This document shows, one piece after another, positions 6,374-11,891 of a stretch of 11,891 nucleotides of DNA. The position numbers and the translations under genes were made by a program. The notes beneath the pieces were generated by a model that saw only the letters and a program-made list of their open reading frames with translations, was not told where the DNA came from and did not search any database. The stretch is from contig JAKSBB010000046.1 of assembly GCA_022361315.1 (NCBI GenBank), forward strand, positions 1 to 11,891, given 5' to 3'. Source of the DNA: Desulfobacterales bacterium. Its GTDB lineage: Bacteria > Desulfobacterota > Desulfobacteria > Desulfobacterales > Desulfobacteraceae. Position 1 is the stretch's first letter. Each line of letters opens with the position of its first letter.

Positions 6374-6468
6374 TATTGCTTATGCCGCTCTCCAGCTCGT
6401 GCTCATCATTTAAATGGTAACGGTTTGTTGCAAGTCTTAAGGTTCAAAATCTAAAATATTGCTTATGC
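6374..6468 (+). repeat. Two copies of a 12-bp direct repeat in the divergent control region
   Basis: TATTGCTTATGC occurs exactly at 6374-6385 and 6457-6468, 83 bp apart, which is close to eight helical turns. Between them lies the palindrome CATTTAAATG (6407-6416). Just after the second copy are ATGCGCAT (6465-6472) and GTCATGAC (6473-6480). The 362-bp gap between the kinase and the MalT-like gene (6252-6613) holds no convincing ORF, so these are candidate regulator sites. A possible promoter for the plus-strand gene is TTTAAA (6544-6549) with TATAGA (6567-6572), 17 bases apart. Confidence 0.5.
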
Positions 6469-6613
6469 GCATGTCATGACCTTTTTGGGGTATTTTGGGG
6501 GTAGTTGGCCGGGTGTTTTTTTACTTCTGGGTTTGAATTGTTCTTTAAATTCGAATAGATACTTGATATAGAATCCCACTTTACGAACTGGATAATGGGG
6601 TAAGTAAGAGACG

Positions 6614-9328
6614 ATGGAACTCCCGATCATTACAACAAAGCTGTATCCGCCGCCCCATAAGTCGGATATATTGGACCGCAGCGGCCTGCGGGAGCGGATG
6701 GACAGATCGGCTGAAGCCGGCAATAAATTAACCCTGGTGCTGGCAAAGGCCGGTGCCGGGAAAACAACCCTGGTCAATGAGTGGAGCCGGCAATTGGACC
6801 GGCCGGTGGCCTGGATTTCCATTGACGGAATAGACAACACAGCGGCCCGGTTTTTTAAATATGTTACAGCCGCCCTGACTCGGATTGATATCGATACCGG
6901 CGCCGACCTGGAGCGTATGTTAAAGGGGCAGGTCGCCCCGGATATTGAATATGTCATCGCTGAACTGATTAACCGCATCGAAGACAGCGGCAAAGAATTT
7001 GTGATGGTACTGGATGATTACCACGCCATCACCGACGCCCTGGTTCACAACGCCATCGCCTTTTTTATCGAACACCAGCCGGCCCGGATGCATACTGTCA
7101 TTGCCACCCGTTCTGTGCCGCCGCTGCCCATATCCCGGTGGCGGGCAAACGGACTGATACTTGAAATTCTCGACGAGGATCTGAGGTTCAGTTTGGGGGA
7201 GATTGATTTTCTCTTAAATGATGCATTACACCTCAACCTACCTGAACACCTGGTGGTTGAGGTGGAAGCCAGAACAGAGGGGTGGGCCGTTGGGGTCCTG
7301 ATGGCTTCCATATCATTGAAGAAGTGCCGCACGGAAAACGAGGCCTGTGAGTTTGTCACCCGCTTCAGCGGCAGTAATCGCCTGGTATTGGACTACCTGA
7401 CTGAGGAGGTGGTGAACTGTCAGCCGGCCGGGATCAGGAATTTTCTTCTCCACACATGCATTCTTGACCGGATGTGCCCGGCGCTCTGTGACGCCGTGAT
7501 GCCCGGGGAAAGTGATGGCCGGCATCTGATTCACGATCTGGAGGAGAACAAACTTTTTGTTGTGGCATTGGATGGGGAAGGCATCTGGTACCGGTATCAC
7601 CATCTTTTTTCAGAACTCCTGCGTAAAATTCTGGCCAGAAAATTTCCCGAAGAAGAGGTCAGGCTGCTTCATCAGAATGCCGGCAAATGGCTGGAGGAAA
7701 ACGGATTTCTGGAAGAAGCCATTCACCATGCGGTTTGTGCAGGCGATAACCGTGGAGCAGCCGCGATCATCACCCGATATTTTTCCACGCTCCTGTCGGA
7801 TCATGATATTCCGGTGTTGGACAATTGGATTTCACGTTTGCCTGAGGAAATCAGGGAAAATGATCCATGGATAGGTATCTGCAACGCTTACACCCTGGCC
7901 TTGGGTATCCATGGTCAGCTTACAAGCGCAGTATTGGATAAAGTGGAGAAAACAATCTCTGCGCAGACTGAAAAGCAGGATCGACTGAGATGCCATCTGT
8001 ATTCCCTCAGATCTTTCATGGCAAATATGGCGGGGAATATGGACCTGAGTATCAAACTCGCCAAAAAGGTGTTGTATCCCCCCATGGGGGACGGGGCCAG
8101 CGGTTGGGCGTTTGCCGCTTTTTGTCTGGGCAGTGCCAGCAGGGCTGTGGATGATATGGAATCCGCATGGGGCGCGTCATCACTACAGGCTGAGTTTGCT
8201 GAGAAGAGTGGAATTCTGATAGACCGGATTATCGTTTTAGATGAGCTGGCACTTGTGAAAAGATGTTGTGGTGACCTCATTGGCGCCGAAGAATATTACA
8301 GGCAAAGCTATGCCTTATTAAGAGAGCAAAACCGGCTGGATTCGTCCATAAGATGTTTCTACGAAATTGGTGTGGCAGATCTTCATCGGGAGAGAAATCA
8401 ACTGAATCGGGCGTTTGCGCATGCTAAGGCGGGTGTTGAGTATTGCGAGCGCTTTGGGCCCCCGGGAGAGTTGGTTTACGGGTATTGTACCCTGGCCGGT
8501 ATCCATTACGGGCTGGGGAATTACGAAGATACCCTTGAAACCTTGGATAAAGCCGGACGGGTGAGTGACAGAATTCCGATACTTGAAGAGTGCCGGCTGG
8601 TGCTGAATGCGTCCCAGGTTCATCTCAACATCGCCATCGGAGATCTGAAAGCCGCATCCCAATGGGCCAAAGATCTTTCACGGGCCTCTGAGCTTGAAGG
8701 CATCGCAAGGGCGCATCTCTGGCTGGCAAAAGGAGATTCAAAAAGGGCGTTGGCTAAACTTACCGAACTTGCCGTGGGGGCGGAAAAAGGCAGACGTAAC
8801 GGCAGGCTTATCACGATTTTGAATCTAAAGGCGTTGGCGCTTGACGCTTTGGGAGATTTCTCCGCAGCAGAATCCTGTCTGTTCCGTTCCGTTTATCTGG
8901 CAAAGCCCCAAGGCCATCGACGGGTTTTCCTTAATCTGGGCCGCCCCATGGAGGCACTGATATCCCGAATGTTGGCCAAAGGGGATGCAAAAATCCGGTA
9001 TGGCTCAGCAAGAGAGCGGTTATCGGAAGAATTCCTCGTATCTCTTCTGGTGGATTTTCAAAGTGAAACAAAGGCCATGGAGCGCTGGTTGATGAAAAAG
9101 ACGGCTGATCCTTTCCGATTTGCGGGGGACCTTGTGGATCCGCTTACCAAACGTGAGATCGAGGTCTTGTCAGAGCTGAACAAAGGACTTGCCGTAAAGG
9201 AAATTGCCGGTGAGCTGATGATCTCACCGGCAACGGTAAAGCAGCATCTCAAAAGTATTTACCGTAAACTCAACGTAAACAGCAGATCCAGAGCCGTGGT
9301 CCGGGGGCGGGAACTGAATATTCTTTAA
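6614..9328 (+). CDS. MalT-type LuxR-family transcriptional regulator (STAND ATPase)
   Basis: 904 residues, close to the 901 of Escherichia coli MalT. It begins with the typical TTKLYPPP segment. A STAND/NACHT-like ATPase follows, with Walker A AKAGAGKTT (44-52; K50) and Walker B-like VLDDYHAI (132-139). The winged-helix and arm region includes RYHHLFSELLR. Residues about 390-820 are a helical TPR-like array (for example NQLNRAFAHAKAGVEYC and GLGNYEDTLETLDKAG) that would bind the inducer. The C-terminal LuxR HTH (about 842-904) contains LTKREIEVLSELNKGLAVKE and ISPATVKQHLKSIYRKL. Such proteins switch from resting monomer to multimeric activator on binding inducer and ATP. There is no receiver domain, so control by the neighbouring kinase would not be direct phosphorylation. 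An in-frame TAA six bases upstream makes this ATG the first usable start; the ribosome site is weak. The regulon is unknown and the gene is divergent from the kinase. Confidence 0.93.
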   Translation: MELPIITTKLYPPPHKSDILDRSGLRERMDRSAEAGNKLTLVLAKAGAGKTTLVNEWSRQLDRPVAWISIDGIDNTAARFFKYVTAALTRIDIDTGADLERMLKGQVAPDIEYVIAELINRIEDSGKEFVMVLDDYHAITDALVHNAIAFFIEHQPARMHTVIATRSVPPLPISRWRANGLILEILDEDLRFSLGEIDFLLNDALHLNLPEHLVVEVEARTEGWAVGVLMASISLKKCRTENEACEFVTRFSGSNRLVLDYLTEEVVNCQPAGIRNFLLHTCILDRMCPALCDAVMPGESDGRHLIHDLEENKLFVVALDGEGIWYRYHHLFSELLRKILARKFPEEEVRLLHQNAGKWLEENGFLEEAIHHAVCAGDNRGAAAIITRYFSTLLSDHDIPVLDNWISRLPEEIRENDPWIGICNAYTLALGIHGQLTSAVLDKVEKTISAQTEKQDRLRCHLYSLRSFMANMAGNMDLSIKLAKKVLYPPMGDGASGWAFAAFCLGSASRAVDDMESAWGASSLQAEFAEKSGILIDRIIVLDELALVKRCCGDLIGAEEYYRQSYALLREQNRLDSSIRCFYEIGVADLHRERNQLNRAFAHAKAGVEYCERFGPPGELVYGYCTLAGIHYGLGNYEDTLETLDKAGRVSDRIPILEECRLVLNASQVHLNIAIGDLKAASQWAKDLSRASELEGIARAHLWLAKGDSKRALAKLTELAVGAEKGRRNGRLITILNLKALALDALGDFSAAESCLFRSVYLAKPQGHRRVFLNLGRPMEALISRMLAKGDAKIRYGSARERLSEEFLVSLLVDFQSETKAMERWLMKKTADPFRFAGDLVDPLTKREIEVLSELNKGLAVKEIAGELMISPATVKQHLKSIYRKLNVNSRSRAVVRGRELNIL

Positions 9329-9346
9329 TGTCCCCGCCCTTAGCCT

Positions 9347-10399
9347 TCAGGAATAAAGGTCGTTGCGGATAAAATCGTTCATTTCATCGTATGAAATCTT
9401 TTCCACCCTGGCACAGCCCAGGCGTTCCAGAAAGACAAAGAAGACATCCTTGCCCATCTTCTTTTTGTCCCGGGAAGCCGCGGCAATGATATCATCCACC
9501 GGAAATTGAATCGACACAGGCAGGTTAAGGCCGGAGAGAAGATCGGTGATACGGGAGACGGCATCCCCGGTGAGAAAGCCTTTCTTTTCCGAGAACCTTG
9601 CGGCGGCCACCATCCCTGCGGCCACGGCCCTGCCGTGCCCGGACTGGTCCAGTTTTTCTATGGCATGGCCGATGGTATGGCCGAAGTTGAGTTTCCGCCG
9701 TTCACCGGCTTCCCGCTCATCGGCCTGAACCACCCTGGATTTGATGTCCACAGAGTCCGCCACCAGGCGGAACACCGTATCCCGGTCCAGGCTCAGGGCC
9801 TTGTCCCGATTGGCGTCAATGAAGTCCAGCAGCTGGATATCTTTGATCAGTCCGTGTTTGACGATCTCTGCCAGGCCGTTTGAGATTTCCGCTTCTGGAA
9901 GGGTGGTCAGCATATCGATATCACAGATCACAAATTCCGGCTGGTTGAATACCCCCACCATATTTTTAAAGGCATCCAGGTTGACCCCGTTTTTACCCCC
10001 CACGCTGGCATCCACTTGGGATAGCAGGGAGGTGGATACAAAACCGAACCTCACCCCACGCAGAAAGATAGATGCGGCAAATCCCACAATGTCACAGACA
10101 ATCCCTCCCCCGATACCCAGAATAAAACTGGACCGGTCACACCCCAGGCGTACCAGTTCTCTCAGGATGTTCTCCACCGTGGCAAGGGTTTTGTTCTTTT
10201 CCCCGGTGCCGATGGTGATCACGGGTCCTTTGGGAAACTTGTGGCCGTACAGCCTTTTGATATTTTCGTCCGTGATAATTACGGGGAGTGTCCCATCCGG
10301 AAGATGGGTGCTCACATTGGCAAGGGTGTCTCCCACATGGATCAGGGAATTGCCCTGGCGGCCGTTTACCTCAAAGGTTTTCATCTCAATGGTTTTCAT
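9347..10399 (-). CDS. aroB: 3-dehydroquinate synthase
   Basis: Second enzyme of the shikimate pathway. In the cytoplasm it converts DAHP to 3-dehydroquinate using NAD+ and a divalent metal. 350 residues, a normal length. The NAD-binding glycine-rich segment is FILGIGGGIVCDIVGF (92-107). The substrate loops include STSLLSQVDASVGGKNGVN (122-140). Metal ligands are E178 (GLAEIVKHG), H241 (NFGHTIGHAIE) and H255 (GHGRAVAAGM). The ATG at 10399 has AAGGA about 8 bases upstream inside the 11-base gap after the DAHP synthase gene, so the two are translated from one mRNA. The second Met (M6) has no such site. It converges with the MalT-like gene, with 18 bases between the stop codons. Confidence 0.97.
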   Translation of the reverse strand: MKTIEMKTFEVNGRQGNSLIHVGDTLANVSTHLPDGTLPVIITDENIKRLYGHKFPKGPVITIGTGEKNKTLATVENILRELVRLGCDRSSFILGIGGGIVCDIVGFAASIFLRGVRFGFVSTSLLSQVDASVGGKNGVNLDAFKNMVGVFNQPEFVICDIDMLTTLPEAEISNGLAEIVKHGLIKDIQLLDFIDANRDKALSLDRDTVFRLVADSVDIKSRVVQADEREAGERRKLNFGHTIGHAIEKLDQSGHGRAVAAGMVAAARFSEKKGFLTGDAVSRITDLLSGLNLPVSIQFPVDDIIAAASRDKKKMGKDVFFVFLERLGCARVEKISYDEMNDFIRNDLYS

Positions 10400-10410
10400 A
10401 GGGATTTTCC

Positions 10411-11268
10411 TTATATGTTTGGGGCGGGTTGGGATGCAATACCGTGGATGGCATTCATTTTTTTCATGAGATCCGTGAACTGTTCGGGATACAGGGACTG
10501 GGCACCGTCGCTCAGGGCCTCTTCCGGTCGGTTGTGGACTTCGATCATCACCCCGTCCGCCCCAAGGGCAGCGGTTGCCTGGGCCAGGGGGATGATCTGA
10601 TCACGGACACCTGCGGCATGGCTGGGATCAACGATGATGGGCAGGTGGCTTTCTTTTTTGACCGCCGGCACCACGGAAAGGTCCAGGGTGTTTCTGCTGT
10701 GGCGGACAAAGGTTCTGACACCCCTTTCACAGAGGATAACCTTGGTGTTGCCCTCCTCCATAATATATTCCGCCGCCATGAGCCATTCCTGGAGCATGGC
10801 GGACATGCCCCGTTTCAGGATTACGGGGCGGTGGGATTTTCCGGCGCGGCGGAGCAGGGAAAAGTTTTGCATGTTCCGGGTGCCGATTTGGACAATGTCC
10901 GCGTAGGCCTCCACCAGGTCGAAGTTTTCAACATCCATAACCTCGGTGACCACGGGCAGCCCGGTTTCCTCCCGGACCTTGGCCAGGAGTTTCAGACCCT
11001 CTTCGCCCAGTCCCTGGAAGGAATAGGGGGAGGTTCTGGGCTTGAATGCGCCGCCCCTGAACACGGTGGCGCCGGCCTCTCTGACGGCCGTGGCAATGGC
11101 CATCACCTGGGCTTCGCTCTCCACGGCACAGGGCCCGGCGATCACGGGCAGACTGCCGTCGCCGAAAATCGCATTGCCTACTTTAACCCGGGTGTTCTCT
11201 TTCCGGAACTCCCGGCTGACAAGTTTATAGGGTTTTGTCACCGGAATGACCTCCTTTACAATCACCAT
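10411..11268 (-). CDS. aroF: 3-deoxy-7-phosphoheptulonate (DAHP) synthase, short type
   Basis: First committed step to aromatic amino acids: PEP plus erythrose-4-phosphate gives DAHP. 285 residues forming a TIM barrel. Marks are IAGPCAVES (43-51, metal-binding C47), RGGAFKPRTSPYSFQG (71-86), QIGTRNMQNF (117-126), LKRG (141-144), CERGVRTF (160-167) and DPSH (204-207, metal H207). It resembles the Thermotoga-type enzyme from its KPYKLVSRE onward but lacks that enzyme's N-terminal ferredoxin-like regulatory domain, so allosteric feedback may be weak. The ATG at 11268 has CGGGGG 5-6 bases upstream. A GTG at 11241 has a stronger AAAGGAGG 8 bases upstream and would give 276 residues. The ATG at 11298 has no ribosome site. 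It leads an operon with aroB behind an attenuator. The symbol is generic for DAHP synthase. Confidence 0.93.
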   Translation of the reverse strand: MVIVKEVIPVTKPYKLVSREFRKENTRVKVGNAIFGDGSLPVIAGPCAVESEAQVMAIATAVREAGATVFRGGAFKPRTSPYSFQGLGEEGLKLLAKVREETGLPVVTEVMDVENFDLVEAYADIVQIGTRNMQNFSLLRRAGKSHRPVILKRGMSAMLQEWLMAAEYIMEEGNTKVILCERGVRTFVRHSRNTLDLSVVPAVKKESHLPIIVDPSHAAGVRDQIIPLAQATAALGADGVMIEVHNRPEEALSDGAQSLYPEQFTDLMKKMNAIHGIASQPAPNI

Positions 11269-11315
11269 GTTTTCCCCCGATGGAGGTTTTATCAACATTC
11301 AAATATAAGGGCAAT

Positions 11316-11345
11316 AAAAAAGGCCGCAGCCCTTTGCTGCAGCCC
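11316..11345 (-). terminator. Attenuator terminator upstream of the DAHP synthase gene
   Basis: On the minus strand GGGCTGCAGC (11345-11336) pairs with GCTGCGGCC plus one T (11330-11321). The result is a 10-bp, GC-rich stem with one internal U:G and one basal G:U pair and a 5-base AAAGG loop, followed at once by six T residues (11321-11316). It lies 39 bases after the leader ORF stop and 47 bases before the DAHP synthase ATG, so it ends transcription before the structural genes rather than after a gene. Confidence 0.88.
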
Positions 11346-11408
11346 GTATCCCAAGAATCAGCGCGTGGGAAATTATAAATCAGGTCACAGCATCAGGTGC
11401 AGGGTCTG
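11335..11408 (-). promoter_or_regulatory. Candidate antiterminator pairing in the aroF-aroB leader
   Basis: UGCUGUG (11392-11386), which overlaps the last leader codons and the UGA stop, can pair with UGCAGCA (11341-11335) in the 5' arm of the terminator, with two wobble pairs. A ribosome finishing at the UGA would cover the upstream strand and let the terminator form. A ribosome stalled at the Trp/Tyr cluster would leave it free. An alternative is GCAGACCC (about 11409-11402) with GGGCUGC (11345-11339), one base bulged, but a ribosome stalled at the Trp codons would probably mask it. Pairings were found by eye, without energies. Confidence 0.5.
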
Positions 11409-11477
11409 CCACCAATGCCGATACCAATATGCAGGCGTGTTAAAATAAGATTTTGTTTCTGTGTATAGGTACATCAT
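11385..11477 (-). CDS. Aromatic-rich leader peptide (attenuator leader, 30 aa)
   Basis: ATG at 11477 (an adjacent second ATG at 11474) to TGA at 11387-11385 encodes 30 residues with Tyr at 3, 5, 11, 17 and 19, Phe at 12 and Trp at 18, 22 and 23: nine aromatics, concentrated in YWYRHWW at 17-23. The peptide itself is unlikely to have a job. As in the trp and phe leaders of enterobacteria, translation speed through these codons would report charged tRNA-Tyr, tRNA-Trp and tRNA-Phe. It is followed by the terminator at 11316-11345 and then DAHP synthase and aroB, whose products feed all three amino acids. The ribosome site is weak (AGG 14 bases upstream), which is the main caveat. The peptide is too short for usual gene callers. 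Confidence 0.8.
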   Translation of the reverse strand: MMYLYTETKSYFNTPAYWYRHWWQTLHLML

Positions 11478-11508
11478 GATGGGCTTTTTTACCTGGAGTT
11501 TCTGATAC

Positions 11509-11536
11509 TTGTCAAGACAAAAACAAAATTTATATT
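11509..11536 (+). promoter_or_regulatory. Possible promoter of the response regulator gene
   Basis: TTGTCA (11509-11514) and TATATT (11531-11536) with a 16-base spacer form a plausible plus-strand promoter. Its -10 box shares bases with the -10 box of the oppositely directed aro leader promoter, so the two could compete. An alternative is TTGATT (about 11536-11541) with TAGACT (about 11559-11564). Confidence 0.35.
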
Positions 11537-11556
11537 TGATTTTAAGCCGGCTTCAA
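11529..11556 (-). promoter_or_regulatory. Probable promoter of the aroF-aroB leader transcript
   Basis: On the minus strand TTGAAG (11556-11551), a 16-base spacer and TATAAA (11534-11529) give a fair sigma-70 type promoter, with transcript start near 11522, about 45 bases before the leader ATG. A perfect TTGACA also occurs at 11515-11510, but its best -10 box (TAAAAA, 11491-11486) would start transcription almost on the leader ATG, so it is less likely. The TTGTC-AA-GACAA palindrome at 11509-11520 could be an operator. Confidence 0.5.
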
Positions 11557-11592
11557 GATAGACTCGGACAAAAATTATCCGGGTGAAATTCG

Positions 11593-11630
11593 CTCGGGGG
11601 GTGGAAATCCCCTCGGGGGGTGAAAATCTG
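11593..11630 (+). repeat. Two tandem 19-bp G-rich repeats before the response regulator
   Basis: CTCGGGGGGTGGAAATCCC (11593-11611) is followed directly by CTCGGGGGGTGAAAATCTG (11612-11630), 15 of 19 positions identical. Partial cousins flank them: CCGGGTGAAATTCG (11579-11592) before and CCCGGGGAAT (11631-11640) after. They lie 25 bases before the ATG at 11655, probably in the 5' untranslated region or proximal promoter. They could be regulator sites or form a G-rich RNA/DNA structure. Confidence 0.7.
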
Positions 11631-11654
11631 CCCGGGGAATATGCTGGGAGCGGA

Positions 11655-11891
11655 ATGCAGCTTAAAGTCATTATAGCAGATGACCATGCGATTATCCGGG
11701 AAGGGCTTAAAACCCTCCTGGAGAACAAAGGTATCAAGGTTCTGGACATTGCCAGGAACGGCAGGGAGGCGGTTGAAAAGGCCATTTCCCTTGAGCCGGA
11801 CATCATGATGATGGATATTTCCATGCCCGATCTCAACGGGGTGGAAGCCACGGCAAGGATCCGGCAGGAAGTCCCCCATACCCGGGTGATC
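11655..11891 (+). CDS. NarL/FixJ-type response regulator, receiver domain (cut by right edge)
   Basis: 79 residues of a receiver domain: MQLKVIIADDHAIIREGLKTLL, then DIMMMDISMPDLNGVEA. The acidic pocket is D9/D10 and the phospho-acceptor is D54, followed by the usual MPDLNG loop. The DDHAIIREGL start is typical of the NarL/LuxR-HTH class, so a C-terminal LuxR-type DNA-binding domain is expected beyond the edge, but that is inference. The ATG at 11655 has GGAG four bases upstream; an ATG at 11641 is out of frame. It is divergent from the aro operon leader, and its partner kinase is not in view. The orphan hybrid kinase 5 kb away is a conceivable but unsupported partner. Confidence 0.92.
   Translation, partial: MQLKVIIADDHAIIREGLKTLLENKGIKVLDIARNGREAVEKAISLEPDIMMMDISMPDLNGVEATARIRQEVPHTRVI

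Noticed and set aside
6415..6432. Sigma-54-like element TGG...TTGCA
   Set aside because: The GG to GC distance is two bases too long for a -24/-12 promoter and the -24 half is poor.
9305..9339. GGGCGGG / CCCGCCC inverted repeat at the junction of the convergent MalT-like and aroB genes
   Set aside because: The arms are only 7 bp, the loop is 21 bases and no T run follows on either strand, so it is not claimed as a terminator.
10429..11448. 339-codon plus-strand ORF opposite the DAHP synthase gene
   Set aside because: The minus strand encodes a complete, motif-perfect DAHP synthase; this frame is its complement and shows no domain.
11486..11515. TTGACA with TAAAAA as the aro leader promoter
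   Set aside because: Transcription would begin practically on the leader ATG, leaving no room for ribosome binding; the upstream TTGAAG/TATAAA pair fits better.
11593..11640. CRISPR-like array
   Set aside because: The repeats are directly adjacent with no spacers, only two good copies exist, and no cas genes are present.

Overview
The window looks like chromosomal DNA of an anaerobic, sulfate-reducer-like bacterium of the Desulfobacterota (Desulfobacteraceae type). The basis is a PerR-rubrerythrin peroxide-defence operon whose rubrerythrin closely follows the Desulfovibrio layout, a large dCache hybrid kinase and chemoreceptor-like sequence. This placement is inference from gene content, not from a marker gene. 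No rRNA, tRNA, CRISPR array, insertion sequence or integrase was seen.

Left part (1-1530, all minus strand): the N-terminal part of thioredoxin runs off the left edge and has its own promoter. To its right is a perR-rbr operon. The PerR regulator starts at TTG, and its promoter carries a 9+3+9 palindrome between the -35 and -10 boxes, so autoregulation is likely. The rubrerythrin gene is followed by a strong intrinsic terminator. Its rubredoxin-like domain has Arg where the second iron-ligating Cys should be.

Middle (1790-9328): an exported Sel1-repeat/SUMF1-fold protein (+) converges with a minus-strand group. That group reads, in transcription order, a 910-residue dCache-HAMP-PAS hybrid histidine kinase, a 98-residue orphan that looks like the last part of a chemoreceptor behind a signal sequence, and a poorly defined ORF whose 3' two-thirds is antisense to the SUMF1-like gene. 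Divergent from the kinase, across a 362-bp control region, is a 904-residue MalT-type (STAND ATPase/LuxR) regulator.

Right part (9347-11891): aroB and a short DAHP synthase gene (minus strand) form a shikimate-entry operon. Upstream, absent from ordinary ORF lists because of its length, is a 30-codon leader ORF with five Tyr, three Trp and one Phe codons. It is followed by a 10-bp GC-rich hairpin and six U residues. This is the signature of ribosome-mediated transcription attenuation, here placed before the first two genes of the pathway common to all aromatic amino acids, and it is the most interesting item in the window. Divergent from it, behind two 19-bp G-rich tandem repeats, a NarL-type response regulator starts and runs off the right edge.
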